From Sabellastarte sp. h YS-2021 (lineage: Eukaryota > Annelida > Polychaeta > Sabellida > Sabellidae), in the NCBI GenBank assembly GCA_964017235.1, contig OZ024927.1, positions 57,541,293-57,605,292 on the forward strand: DNA of 64,000 nt, given 5' to 3'. Positions 1 to 11,273 of the stretch are shown piece after piece. Position 1 is the first letter of the stretch. The number at the start of each line of letters is the position of its first letter. The notes below the pieces were generated by a model. It worked only from the letters and a program-made list of their open reading frames with translations. It was not told the DNA's origin and searched no databases. Made by a program: the position numbers and the translations under genes.

Positions 1-798
1 TAGCTGACTCCGAAATAGGTGAATAACATATTGAAACAAAATACTCTACATGTAATACTTTTGAAGTTATAAGTAATTTACTCAACAGTGATAACCTAAA
101 AGTAGTTATTACTCAGCTATGCCATGAACTACAGGTCTGAAATTTTACTATGTTATAGCTGACCCAAAAGTAGCTGAATAAGATATTTATACAAAATTGT
201 GTAAATGCAATAGTTTTCAAGTTACAAGTGATTTTACTCATGATGGAAGTTACTGAAAAGCCCAAAAGTAGCTATTACTCACTTAGCTATTGAGACAGAC
301 ACCCAAGTTACTCACCATGTTATAGCTATGAAAAAAGTAGCTGAATAACATATTTTAACAAAATGCTCTAAATGCAATACTTTTCAAGTTATAAGTGATT
401 TAGTGCATGATTTCATGACTTTTAATGCATTTTAGACATTTTTGTCTACCAGAGGCCTAATTTAGACATAATGCCTACCAAAAAGATAGGGTGGCGAGTC
501 CTCTAGCATACCAAGCCACCTGCCAAATATGAAAGAAATCTGGAAAGAAATAAGGCCTGTAGGTCGCTAACAAGCAATATTCCACATTTTAGACATTTTT
601 GTCTACCACAGGCCTAATTTAGACATAAAGCCTACCAAAAAGATAGGGTGGTGAGTCCTCTAGCATACCAAGCCACCTGCCAAATATGAAAGAAATCCGG
701 AAAGAAATGTGGACTGTAGGTCGCTAACAAGAAATCTCTGCGGACGCGGACGACAACGATGATGAATCCATAGTATCCCTGCTTCGCGTCGGGGATAC
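1..798 (-). mobile_element. F8 Helentron-like element, 5' part (runs off window)
   Basis: Read on the minus strand, this starts at 798 with a terminal hairpin (GTATCCCC…GGGATAC, 773-798). A short GC-rich leader follows, then two copies of a roughly 157-bp unit (containing GTTAGCGACCTAC) between about 735 and 430. It then enters the 155-bp tandem core (unit with GGTCAGCTATAACATAG), which continues off the window edge. The same order is seen on the plus strand at 55363-56859. It sits inside the 169-bp array of an F3 copy, directly after the bases GAGTTATT (minus strand). The hairpin, unit order and nesting are seen directly. Assignment to Helitron2/Helentron-type transposons is inference from end structure. 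No protein-coding capacity is visible. Confidence 0.6.
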
Positions 799-1828
799 AA
801 TAACTCTATTTTGCACAGTTAAGGCAAATTTGTGTTTTGCCATTTTGGGCAAAAATTCAAAATGGCCGCCATATGTGGGGAGGGGAAATTTTTTTTTGAA
901 AATTGCCAAGAGTACATTTCTTAAGATACCCTATGGGTCGAAAATTTCGACGAAATCGCTCCATCTTGCACGGTTAAGGAGATAGAAGCAATTTTGTGTT
1001 TTGCCATTTTGGGCAAAAATTTGAAAATTCAAAATAGCCGCCATATGTGGGAAGAGGAAAATTTTTGAAATTGCCAAGAGTACATTGCTCAGATACCCTG
1101 TGAGTCGAAAATTTTGACGAAATCACTCTATCTCACACAGTTAAGGAGATACAAGCAATTTTGTGTTTTGCCATTTTTGGGGAAAATTCGAAATGGCCGC
1201 CATTTTTAGGGAGGGGAAAATTTTTTTTGAAAATTGCCAAGAGTACATTGGTCAGATACCCTGTTGCTTGATAATTTCAACGAAATCGCTCTATTTCGCA
1301 CGGTTAAGGAGATAGAAGCAATTTTGTGTTTTGCCATTTTGGGCAAAAATTTGAAAATTCAAAATGGCCGCCATTTTTGGGGAGGGGAAAATTTTTTGAA
1401 AATTGCAAAGAGTACATTCCTTAGATACCCTGTGGGTTGAAAATTTCGACGAAATCGCTCATCTCGCACTGTTAAGGAGAAAGAAGCAAATTTGTGTTTT
1501 GCCATTTTTGGCAAAAATTCGAAAATTCAAAATGGCCGCCATTTTTGGGGAGGGGCAAATTTTTTGAAAATTGCAAAGAGTACATTCCTTAGATACCCTG
1601 TGGGTCGAAAATTTCAAAGAAATCGCTCTATCTCACACGCTTTAGGAGATATGAGCACATTTGCCTTTTTCAGTATTCAAAATAGCCAATTACTCATTTA
1701 TTTAATTAATTACTCACTGATCTATGAAGCAATTCCCCCCAAAAGCAATCCCATACAAGCTATTAACCTCCAATGAACCTCCATACCAAATTTCAGAAAG
1801 CTAGGCTTAATAGCATTCCTCAAAATGT

Positions 1829-2248
1829 TAGTGAGTGGAATCGCCTCAATTTTCGTGGTCGATTATTCGTCCAATTTTCCGACCGATGATCGACCCATAA
1901 TCGACTTTTTTACTCCACTGTAAGAAAATATATCATGAAACACTTTCCGGGATGAAGTATTTGTCAATCCGGTAAGAATAACGGTGTTTCCGACATTTAG
2001 AACCTACCAAAAGCACTCACTTCCGGTAAATATGGCGGTAGACATAAACAAACCCAAATTCGTGACAAATCTCATTATTTATCAAAGGAAAGTTAAGGAA
2101 ATTGCGTAAAATATAAAAAACATGTGGATATTGAGACATATAAGGAAGGGTAAGATTCAATCGATTTCTAGAAGTTGTCAGTGACCGAACGCGATTGTAC
2201 CATAACACCGACGATTAATCGAACGTTGGTCTAATCGTCCCTTCACTA
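1829..2248. mobile_element. hAT-type MITE, 420 bp, TSD CAAAATGT
   Basis: An 8-bp direct repeat, CAAAATGT, flanks it exactly (1821-1828 and 2249-2256). The termini are imperfect inverted repeats beginning TAGTG and ending CACTA, with CGATTATTCG-type motifs inside. An internal match in opposite orientation lies at 25959-26379 (shared ACCGTTATTCTTACCGG on one strand). It interrupts the F3 leader: removing it restores the match to the other F3 copies. Eight-bp target duplications are characteristic of hAT transposons. No transposase remnant is visible. Confidence 0.85.
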
Positions 2249-2389
2249 CAAAATGTCTGGAAACCAAAGAGATACTCAAAAGTAGCAAAGCTGCTATTAC
2301 TCAGTTAGCCATAGAGCTATCATCACCAAAAGCAATCCCATACAAGCGTTTAACCCAATAAACCTGAATGCCAAAATTGGTAAAGATAG

Positions 2390-2857
2390 TAGGGACGTCA
2401 CGACTCCAAATATTTCATGTCGTCTAATCGCTAAGTACTATTCGTGTCGACACCGAATAACCGTCGAATTAAAATAACATCCAAAAATCTTAAGTTTCAC
2501 CTTGTAAAAAGCACTGAAAACGATAAATATGTGAAATAAAATGAAAATATGTGTATATAACATCTAAAAATGAATAAATTTGCTGTTTTCCTGCGACTTT
2601 TGCTTCGTTTATTTCAGACAGGAAGTGAGCAATATAAGAGATATATGGTACTTTCAGCTTTACGTGAATGCATAAACAGTACAGAAAACGTGGCTGTTTT
2701 CAGAATTTAACTTATTTTATGTGACAATATGTTGATGGATTCAGACCTTCTGCCACCTTTTACTACATTAAACGATTATTCTTACTTTAAAATATGAAAC
2801 CGGAAAATATCACTATTCTAACCATTGTCGATTATTCAGTTAGTCGTGACGCCCCTA
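2390..2857. mobile_element. hAT-type MITE, 468 bp, TSD AAAGATAG
   Basis: It is flanked by a perfect 8-bp duplication AAAGATAG (2382-2389 and 2858-2865). The ends read TAGGGACGTCACGAC and GTCGTGACGCCCCTA, an imperfect terminal inverted repeat. It lies in the same F3 leader as the MITE at 1829. Excision in silico rejoins the leader (…TTTACC-AAATTTGG… context in the other copies). The interior is AT-rich and non-coding. The family is inferred from TSD length and ends. Confidence 0.82.
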
Positions 2858-2965
2858 AAAGATAGGATAAGAACTGCCTAAAATGTCTGGAAACCAAGTG
2901 GGACGCCGGACGCCAGACGGCAGAAAAAACAAAAATAATATGTCCACCCCCAGTGGTGGACATAA

Positions 2966-3159
2966 TAAATTGGCTATCAATGTGTAATATTTTACAAAAT
3001 TTGTATTTAACTGATTTTTTTCTATGGTCCAGGTCTTTATTTTCTGTAATTTCAATGGATAGATTTCATAATTAGTTTGTTGAATATTGATGCACGGAAT
3101 GATGACACGCACGGTATTGTGACAACCCGTGTAGTCGGCTAGTCGTGCCGTCCCTAACT
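2966..3159. other. AT-rich spacer ending in a hAT-like terminus
   Basis: No gene is seen. The right side (about 3138-3156, CTAGTCGTGCCGTCCCTA) resembles the right end of the MITE at 2857. It may be a further hAT-type terminus into which the MULE at 3160 inserted. I could not find its partner end. Confidence 0.3.
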
Positions 3160-3626
3160 TAGACGTGGTTACCTCGGCTCTACTTTACTTGCGTGTAGAG
3201 CCATGGCACGACCTCACATAGAACTGGAGATTTGCATAAAATCTTTTTCTGTTGAATAAAACTTAATAAAATGACTGAAAATGGTTTAATACAGTTAGAA
3301 ACAGCTGATTTTAAGCCAAAGACACAACAAATAGAATGTGTGTACAAAATATATGCTATTTTGCACAGCTTTTATAATAAAAGAACATTTTTAAATTTTT
3401 GGAGAAATAGTCCAAAAACCCTGGTAAATCAGGAATTGTCATTTATTTTTTGTCAAACATGTTTGCATGTTGACAGATTGTTGAAGAAAATGAAACAAAA
3501 TAGTTGTGGGAACAGTTATGTGTTCACATTTTATGATATTTGTGTTTTCTGCAAATCTCCAGTTCTATGTGGTGTCGTGCCACGGCTCTACACGCAAGTA
3601 AAGTAGAGCCGAGGTAACCACGTCTA
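3160..3626. mobile_element. MULE-type MITE with ~80-bp TIRs, TSD TCCCTAACT
   Basis: A perfect 9-bp target duplication TCCCTAACT (3151-3159 and 3627-3635) flanks inverted repeats of roughly 80 bp. The left arm starts TAGACGTGGTTACCTCGGCT and the right arm is its near-perfect inverse. A 9-bp duplication plus long TIRs is the signature of Mutator-like elements. A 111-codon open frame (3271-3606) runs from the middle into the right TIR. It shows no recognisable domain and I do not call it a gene. Confidence 0.85.
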
Positions 3627-3635
3627 TCCCTAACT

Positions 3636-4889
3636 GTGACGCGTGTAAAAGGAACGTCACATGTGAACCAAGTTCAACCAACGCAACGCTAACGTCACTA
3701 ATGAGGGATACCAGTCAATATGTATTATTGCTACTACATTGTACTTCAAAAGGTACAAAAATTATACTATAACTGTCTATACATACTCTATATTTGGTCC
3801 CCTTACTTCAGAAAACAAGGAAATCCCAGGCGGGAAAAGTCAAATACCCGTTTAATGAACTTTTAATAATTTATCCTTCAAAAACACCGCCAAAATATGG
3901 TTACCCAAAAATCTAGTGATTTAATGTATTTTCGGAGGTTAGTGTTTTGATTACTAACATGTGATTCTAAATTTTTTTTAAAATTTTGTGGCCATAGATA
4001 ACATACTACTACAATTGCCCATTATCTTAAAAATACAATTAAATCCAAAAGCTAAAACCACAGTCAAAAGATAATTATATATGCTACAAAGTAACTGTCA
4101 CACCATTGTAGTGCTAATGTTGGCCTAATGTACAGATTCAACCTTTCAACTCAGATTCATTTGTTCTCCACAAGTTATCATCATTTTAGTTTTGGAGCAT
4201 ATAATTTTAAAAAACTCAAAAGAAGACTATATATTTTTTATTGTAAATGTTATGTTACATATCCTAGATATTTATTACTTGTCTTTTAATATGATTTTAA
4301 ATTTTGTAATTGTAAGTTTTAAGTTGTATCTGCATTTATAGAGATCACAAGGCCAGTTATAGGATGTATGTGACTTGGAATTTATTTTTGTTGTGAGAGT
4401 TTTATCAATTCCTGTGCACTACTGATGTAACTGATGGCTTTGCAGCTCTCACATGTCAACTGAAAGACTTCTCAGCTTTATTAAAACTTGGTCATACTTT
4501 TTACATGAGGTAGTGAAGAGTTCATCATTTTCAGTACACTGAATATATACAAGCTACAATACGCAAAATGAAAGGCATTTAAAATCTTGAAAAGAAAAGC
4601 CTTAACATTGTATATACTATGTTTGACATTCAAGCAAATACACAAAGTTACATTTGGCTAGGTAAGAATAACCTGAGCATATGTCTATATTGAATATGCA
4701 GTGACAGTCTTAACGTCAAATACCTTACAAAATACTCATATTCCACGAATTTTGTTCATGAATAAGGGAAGCATTGCTTCAAAGCAAAATTAATATGCAA
4801 CTAGAGAGCCTTGTTGTCAAACACAAAGTCAAAGTTGGGGTTTTACCTATCCATTTGACAGCCAGAGTCATATTAGGAAGGTCTTGAGC
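3636..4889. other. Upstream intergenic or 5' intron sequence, nothing recognised
   Basis: AT-rich, apparently single-copy sequence without long open frames or recognised motifs. It may hold the promoter or a 5' UTR exon of the DENND5 gene, but I see no convincing core promoter or CpG-rich stretch. Confidence 0.4.
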
Positions 4890-4977
4890 ATTGCCACTTG
4901 TGGCAGTTGAACCCATACAGAGGTGACTGCCTGGGGTTAGATGCCAAACTTGCTAACCACTAGGCCATCAAGGACCT
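4890..4977 (-). repeat. tRNA-derived SINE head or tRNA relic
   Basis: Read on the minus strand it has a tRNA-like A box (TGGCCTAGTGG). About 45 nt further on is a B box-like GGTTCAACTGC, and partly complementary ends (GGTCCTTG / CAAGACC). The spacing and imperfect stems fit a SINE head or tRNA pseudogene better than a working tRNA. No poly-A tail or clean target duplication was found. What I see is the two boxes; the class is inference. Confidence 0.45.
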
Positions 4978-5058
4978 GTTATCAAATGATAACATATACT
5001 AGTGCCACTTGGATAATTTTTTTTAATCTTACAAGTATTTGAGTCATAACAGTCATAT

Positions 5059-5175
5059 TAGAATAGGATTATAGCATTCAAAAAATGTCTAAACGCAGAA
5101 TTTTCATACCACGTCAACCCGTCTAAAATTCTGCGTTTAGACGTTTTTTTTCATGCATGCTATATTCTTCTTATA
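5059..5175. repeat. Fold-back inverted repeat
   Basis: Two perfect 18-nt arms (5087-5104, 5125-5142; GTCTAAACGCAGAATTTT and its inverse) enclose a 20-nt loop. Weaker pairing extends outward to roughly 45 nt per arm. It is probably a short MITE. No clear target duplication was found. Confidence 0.6.
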
Positions 5176-5381
5176 AACGCTTTTTCCAGTAAATATTTAT
5201 CTACGGCTAAGTATTGTTATTTCTGTAAATTTCGGCTTTTGTAAGGCTAATGTTTATATTAGACATAATTAAATCAATATGAATCTGTTATTATTTGAAT
5301 TGTAATAGTTGTAATATCATAATGATTTAAGTATTACTGCTGTGTTATGCAAATCTGGCCAATGCGTTATGTGTACACAGG

Positions 5382-5466
5382 ATGAGTGCTGTACCAAGAC
5401 TTGTAGACTACTTTTTAGTCAGTGGGCTAGACATCCCTTCAGGATTGGAGCCTGATCAGCTGTCAG
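5382..5466 (+). CDS. DENND5: DENND5 coding exon 1 (start codon exon)
   Basis: The 85-nt reading starts at an ATG and encodes MSAVPRLVDYFLVSGLD and then IPSGLEPDQLS, with one base of the next codon. It matches the N-terminus of vertebrate DENND5A/B (…FADYFVICGLD…GLEPDEL…), which fixes the start. DENND5 proteins are Rab guanine-nucleotide exchange factors (reported for Rab39) that also bind Rab6 at the Golgi. The donor GTTTGA is weak. The phase (1) fits exon 2 exactly, giving a Gly codon across the junction. The ATG lies 1 nt after ACAG, so a preceding 5' UTR exon spliced at 5380 is possible. A MITE begins 15 nt after the donor. The exon is short and too small for simple ORF finding. I rest the call on homology by eye plus phase. 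Confidence 0.82.
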
Positions 5467-5481
5467 GTTTGATAATGCATA

Positions 5482-5688
5482 GTGGTGGTGGACCAATTCA
5501 CGCCTGGGTACTAAATCAGGCCCACCCCCAATTTTCTTGAAGATTTATAATTTTTCATGGAGAAGATGTTTACCACATCATAGATAATCATCAAATTGAT
5601 CATATACATTTGTTTAACTGTGATTGTTTTGGATAAATTCAGGGGTGGGCGTGAATTGGTACGTGGGCGTGAATTGGTCCACCACCAC
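5482..5688. mobile_element. Tc1/mariner-type MITE, TA TSD, 207 bp
   Basis: Perfect terminal inverted repeats of 23 nt (starting GTGGTGGTGGACCAATTC) are flanked by TA on both sides (5480-5481 and 5689-5690). The interior is non-coding. It sits in intron 1 just 15 nt downstream of the exon 1 donor. TA duplication with TIRs is typical of Tc1/mariner-derived MITEs. Confidence 0.8.
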
Positions 5689-5690
5689 TA

Positions 5691-6499
5691 TTCATTTGAT
5701 TGTATGTTTGTCACTGTTGCTAGTAACTTAGTGTTGTGAAGGCAAGTGTGTCAAACAAAACACCTGTTATAATTTTTTTCTAATTAGCTTTAATTAAAAT
5801 AGTTTGTACAGTACGGTACGTATTCTAAATCACAAAACAAGTATATATGAATTGTTAACGAAGTGACTGTATCAGGTTCCTGACACATAAGTAAATTACT
5901 GTGCATTTGGTCCTCCATATTTCACATTGACTTGTGCAACTCATTAACGTTTAAGGCTCTCCGAATTATTAATGTTTTCCCCCAAAAGAAAATAACAAAA
6001 CAAGTTTGTAATTGCTTAACTATTCAAATGCATGAGTGGCATATTAGCTTTGGTCATCTAATTAAAATAAACCGCCCTTTTAACATTTTAACCTGAAATA
6101 TTGAGATGAAAGTATTCACTATTAAAGAATATTTGTGGCTTTACGCCACATATGATTTACCATTTAGACTTTTGTTGCATTTCATATTAACATTGGTTTT
6201 GGCCACTAACGTAACAGCAAATAATTTTTATTTTACTTGTATATATACCACGCAGGTTATATGACTGTAAGGGACTTCTTTGCATTTTATAATATTATAG
6301 TGACTATTTTTTGTACTAATATTTATATCTTAGTTGCTTTAAATAATTAATTATTTGATCATTATGAATGTGTATATACTAAGAGTGTCTTTTGGATATG
6401 TTTTTTTTTTTTTTTAATTTTTTAACAAAGTAGATTTATTTTTTGGAAAGGTACTGTAAATAAGAATAAAATTAGCCATTCTACATTTGATTTTTAAAA
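5691..6499. other. Intron 1, no feature recognised
   Basis: AT-rich single-copy-looking intron sequence with a poly-T run near 6402-6414. No open frame or repeat was recognised. Confidence 0.5.
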
Positions 6500-6820
6500 T
6501 TTGACATTGGTTATGATTGTAGGTGTAATACATCATGTTATGAATTTGATTGGACCTTGCCAAAGTGACTTTAAAGTTTAATATATTGTATGGGCTGTAT
6601 TTTGGAAAACATAAGGTATAGAAGGTTTATATTTGGTAGGGACATTGGATGGGGATGTAGGTGACTAAGTGTGCAACATCATGGTATGACCCTGATTTAA
6701 GCTTGTTGTAGTAACCTTGACCTTTAAATTCTTGTTTGGGATATATCTTGGAAACTGTAAAATGTAAGAAGTTGACACAATGCATTGGGTCCATGCCATG
6801 GACATTGGCAACTGTGTAGA

Positions 6821-7798
6821 TGTGCTGAAAAGGGCGCTTATTTGTTTTCGCGTCAGTTTCCTTCCCCCCGCCGCCGCTGCCGCATTATGGTCTCCCTTGA
6901 ATATCTCCCTTATTATTGGAAGCTTTTTAACCTGGCAGTTATATACCTTAGGCGTGGAAAAAGTTTTCCAAATGCTTAAATTTGACCTTTGATCTTTATC
7001 AAGGTCACATGATCAAAAAATAGTCTTTTTGAGTACACTCGCCCGTTATCGCCGCTCAGCAAAATCTATTGACCGCAGAGGCTTGTAATTATGCACACAT
7101 GTTCATACTATCAAAAACGCAAGCTGATTAGATTTTGGGAGTGATCCGATGAAAAATGACCGATTTATGAGTGATTTTCTCACACCTACCAACCAGAAAG
7201 CTTAAAATTCATGTGAACCCCCTATTATCTTCTTAAGTATTGCATTTAGAGCCATAAAATGTATTGGGAGGTAGTAGGAAACCATATGTGGAGAGTCTAG
7301 AAAGCAAGTCAAATCCCCCCCCCCCCCCCCCCCTCAAACCCTCAAACTGGGGTCATAAAATAGCCAATTTTGACATTTTTCCTTATATTTCCTTTATTAT
7401 TCGTTTTAGAGCTTTAGAATGTATTAAGAGGTATTGGGAAACCATATGCAAAGAGTCAAGATAACCGGTCAGATTTACCCCCTGACCCCCCCTTATGGGT
7501 CAAACTGGGGTCATAAAATAGCCAATTTTGTGTTTTGCCTTATATCTCTTTTATTCTTGCTTTTAGAGCTTTAGAATGTATTTAGAGGTATTGGGAAACC
7601 ATATGTGAAGAGTCAAGATAGGCAGTCAAATTTACCCCCTGACCCCCCTTATGGGTCAAACTGGGGTCGTAAAATAGCCGATTTTGTGATTTTGCTTTGT
7701 ATCTCCTTTATTCTTGCTTTTAGAGCTTTAGAATATATTAAGAGGTATTGGGGAACCATATGTGAAGAATCAAGATAGCCGGTCAGATTTACCCCCTG

Positions 7799-7833
<35 letters not shown>

Positions 7834-10116
7834 ATAATAAAATAGCTGATTTTGTGTTTTTGCCTTATGTCTCCTTTATTCTTGCTTTAGAATGTATTAA
7901 GAGGTATTGGGAAACCATATGCGAAGAGTCAAGATAGCCGGTCAGATTTACCCCCGACCCCCCCCCCCCCCCCCCCCCCTTATGGGTCAAACTGGAGTCA
8001 TAAAATAGCCAATTTTGTGTTTTGCCTTATATCTCTTTTATTCTTGCTTTTAGAGCTTTAGCATGTATTCAGAGGTATTTGGAAACCATATGTGAAGAGT
8101 CGAGATAGTCGGTCAGATTTAACCCCTGACACCCCCCCCCACCCCCCCCCCCCCCCTTATGGGTCAAACTGGGGTCATCAAATATCTGATTCGGTGTTTT
8201 TGCCTTATATCTCTTTTATTCTTGCTTTTAGAGCTTTAGAATGTATTAAGAAATATTGGGACACCATATGTGAAAAGTTGAGATAGCTGGTCAGATTTAA
8301 CCCCTGACCACCCCCCCACCCCCCCTATGGGTCAAACTGGGGTCATAAAATAGCCGATTTTGTGTTTGTACCTTATATCTCCTTTATTCTTGCTTTTAAA
8401 GCTTTACAATGTATTAAGAGGTATTGGGAATCCTTATGTGAAGAGTCTAGATAGCCGGTCAGATTTACCCCCTGACCCTCCCTTATGGGTCAAACTGGGG
8501 TCATAAAATAGCCGATTTTGTGTTTTTGTCTTATATTTACTTTATTCTTGCTGTTAGGGCTTTACAGTGTATTAAGAGGTATTGGGAACCTATTGTGAAG
8601 AGTCTAGATAGCCGGCCACGTTTACCCCCTGACCCCCCCCCCATGGGTCAAACTGGGGGGTAGGTAGTGGGAAACCTTATATGGAGAATCTTGAGAATGT
8701 AACTTTTTGAAATTGCACTCACGACGTATACATACTATTAAAACAGGCAAAATACATTCCTATTTTGTTGTCATCATCTAAAATTATGATATGCATCAAA
8801 TTGTGCTTGTTTTATTGTAAAAAACTGGGTCCAAATATTTACAAACTTATTTCGGTGCAGCAGTTTGATAATGACACATTTATGAATTCCCATTTTCAGC
8901 TCATTATCACTTCTTCTGACTTCCATTCTTCTGCTAATAACTCAGCAATGCAAACATATTCTTTACTATGTCTCTTATTTATACATAACATCTACGTATC
9001 ACTGACACTTTCAACAGAGCATAGATAAAGATAACATCTTAACTCCGTATATGAGCATTTCTTCATGCATAAACTACAACAGGCGGAGGGGGGATGTTGG
9101 GGAGACACACATTAGCTTGATTTTATTCCTTATCACCATATACCGAGTGGACTAATTCTCTGGGGAATCATCAAAGACTGGCAATTTTATATAAATAGAA
9201 ATGAGCATTATTCATAAGATATAAATAGGCTTGTGGGAACATTGACCATTTATTTACTCATTGGGATAGATGTCTTCATAGTATTATGTCAAAAACTTCT
9301 TGCCTTTCTAAAGGCTTAAATTTTACTGCGCATTTTTCTAAAATATAAATAGATATATGGCATTTAACAGTGACAAGTTGTTTCATGTAAAGGCTTTTAT
9401 TGAGTTGCAACTTCCCCCTTAGCAAATTTTCCTTTAAATGCCTGATATATTAGTAAGACTTTGATATTCATAGTGACATAATATTTCACAATTTTATGAT
9501 TCCTTGCACCCCTAGTAGTAAGGACTCTTGTGCAAATAAATTTGAATTTTCAATATTCTGACAGGGATCTTGAATTTTTGTGGAAATGGAAAATGTCATT
9601 TATTTAACTGTAAAACATACAGTGATTTTAGCAAATTCTACATCTGCTGCTTAGTAAAGTTGCTTTAAAGTTGAGTTTATCATATGGAACAGTTCTTTTA
9701 TCCTTCTCATTATTGCTTCTTGGGCTTTCAACCCAGTTTTGTGGTCACACTACCCCATATATGGAGTCTATATAGCCAGTCAGGTTTACCCACTGACCCC
9801 TTCTTACAGGTCAAACTGGGGTCATAAAACAGCAGATTTTCTTGTTTTGCCTTATATCTAAATTTAAAGCTACTCTTTTTACAAACTATAGCATTTATTA
9901 AATTAAGTTTACACAATTTATGACCATAGAAAATAAAATAAAGCTTACATTTTTCTTGTGTTAATGCTTAAACTTCCACACTGTCTGCTTAACTTTAGCT
10001 TCTTCTCTCAGCGCTGCATGTTTTTCTTTTCAAAAACCTTTTCCAACTTTATACTATAAAGCATCTGACCTTTTGGGATGCTTTGTTTTTGTTAAAAAAA
10101 ACAACATTTTTCTAGT
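6821..10116 (+). mobile_element. F2 Helentron-like element, copy 1
   Basis: The 5' part begins around GGGCGCTTATTTGTTTTCGC, followed by a short CCG-rich stretch (about 6867-6884), as in the copies at 47173 and 52601. The tandem core runs about 7200-8660. A unique internal stretch (8700-9760) and one stray core unit (about 9740-9860) follow. The 3' end has GCTTTGTTTTTGTTAAAAAA, then …TTTTTCTAGT (CTAG at 10112-10115), matching the layout of the other F2 ends. The sequence after 10116 resumes the F5 core. No protein-coding content is seen. The exact 5' base is uncertain by about 10 nt. Confidence 0.65.
7200..8660 (+). repeat. F2 tandem core, ~157-bp units with poly-C tracts
   Basis: About nine units repeat every 155-165 bp; GTCAAACTGGGGTCATAAAA recurs (for example 7498 and 7654). 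Each unit has a C-rich tract at the same place, from about 7 to about 31 consecutive C (longest near 7800-7830). Most of the length differences come from this tract. Short open frames in the array come from the repeat and are not genes. Confidence 0.9.
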
Positions 10117-11163
10117 TTGACCTTTGAACTTGCTGTAGTAACATTGACTTTGAATGTTTTGTCCAGGCCATGACTCAAAAATTGTAAGATGCACGAAGTT
10201 GATACTTGGCAGGGGCATTAGGTGGGAGTTGTAGGTGTGTAGCCACATGTTGTGACCTTGATTTAACATTGCTACAGTGACCTTGAACATAAAAAATCTT
10301 ATCCTGGCTATATCTTGGAAACTGTAAGGTGTGGAAAGTTGTTACCTGGTAGTTATGGTTGGAGGGTGCAGTAACGTAATGTCACGTCATGTCATGACTC
10401 ATGGTGTGAACTTGGTGTGACTTTTAACCTTGGCTCTGCAAAAATGTTTTCTACTGCCATGGTTGTGATTTATTTCTCCTATCACAGAGCCATATGTTAA
10501 TTGCTGTAACTGATCATTTAATTTATTTTTACCGAATGATACTATTTCTATTGACAGCTACACTTGTTAATAAATAGACCCTTTCATCAATTTTACAGAT
10601 TCATAACTTTTTTTTTACAAAGTAATGCTGTAATTTTCCTATAAAATTGTTACTTTGTCATTACATGTATTTTCTCTTTCTTAAGTGTAATGTTTCTGTC
10701 ATCTGAAAGACTCCTTATCTTTGTACTTTTTCACTTCTTCTATACCACGTGGCCTCCAACATCATTTCTCTAAGATGCGAGGTACAGGCATCTGTGATTC
10801 TATTTTTGTTATTATCATTGTTTCAGTTACAAACAACCTATTTAGCTTTAAAAACACTGCAAAAATATGAAAATATAAAGCTAATGAAGTAATAGAAGAC
10901 AGTGAAAGTCAAAATCCATAATAGTTTCCAATAAATGGCTATCTTATATTAGAATGTTAAGAAGTTTAAGATGGATAAAATCAGCACAGACAACCTGTTT
11001 GACCTGTTACCCAGTGTGGGCAAGTAATAAGGAACTTCCAGTGTCTACCGCTGAAGAAAGGGTCAGTATTAAATTAATTAACATTAATTTATTATGTTGA
11101 AATGGGTTAACTGCATGCAGGTGTTTACTAGTCTTATAACCAACTTTTCTGTTTTGTTTTCAG

Positions 11164-11273
11164 GTGATAACTTGCACTGTCCTCCACTTGAAAGACCATT
11201 TAAAGCAAAGGTTTTGTCCCATTACCCAGATTCACTACCATGGAATCCATTTGATCAAAATGCTGTTTGTATG
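11164..11273 (+). CDS. DENND5: DENND5 coding exon 2
   Basis: This 110-nt exon encodes DNLHCPPLERPFKAKVLSHY and then PDSLPWNPFDQNAVCM. It aligns with the vertebrate DENND5 segment …RTFKSKVL.HYPENVEWNPFDQDAV.M. This is the start of the uDENN module, the N-terminal lobe of the Rab-GEF fold. The acceptor (TTTTCAG, ending 11163) and the donor (GTAAGTG, 11274) are strong. It enters in phase 1 from exon 1 and leaves in phase 0, exactly as needed for exon 3. It has fewer linker residues before it than human DENND5A and in this resembles the shorter DENND5B form. Residues about 29-65 of the predicted protein. Confidence 0.93.

Larger units (their letters stand above)
799..2965 (-). mobile_element. F3 Helentron-like element, copy A (3' part replaced by F8)
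   Basis: On the minus strand the element begins near 2965 with the hairpin TATGTCCACC…GGTGGACATA. It continues through a leader shared with copies at 20820, 36651 and 39721 (GTTTCCAGACATTTTAAGG). Near 1650 it enters the 169-bp tandem core, whose units carry the palindromic AAAATGGCGGCCATTTT. Two hAT-type MITEs interrupt the leader at 1829-2248 and 2390-2857. The array stops at the F8 insertion at 798, so the 3' terminus is not in view. Several open frames here are products of the tandem repeat and are not genes. Confidence 0.7.
6500..10807 (+). mobile_element. F5 Helentron-like element, old copy split by F2
   Basis: Diverged 146-bp F5 core units occur on both sides of an F2 insertion. About 6500-6820 has GTAGTAACCTTGACCTTTAA and related motifs. 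About 10117-10340 has GTGACCTTGAACATAAAA and TATATCTTGGAAACTGTAAG. The F5-type 3' terminus follows at about 10740-10807 (GAGGTACAGGCATCTGTGAT…CTATTTTT), like those at 18422 and 60020. The 5' hairpin is not recognisable, so the left bound is approximate. It is the outer, older layer of this block. Confidence 0.5.

Noticed and set aside
3271-3606. 111-codon open frame
   Set aside because: It lies inside a MULE-type MITE and runs into its inverted repeat, with no domain or codon bias visible.
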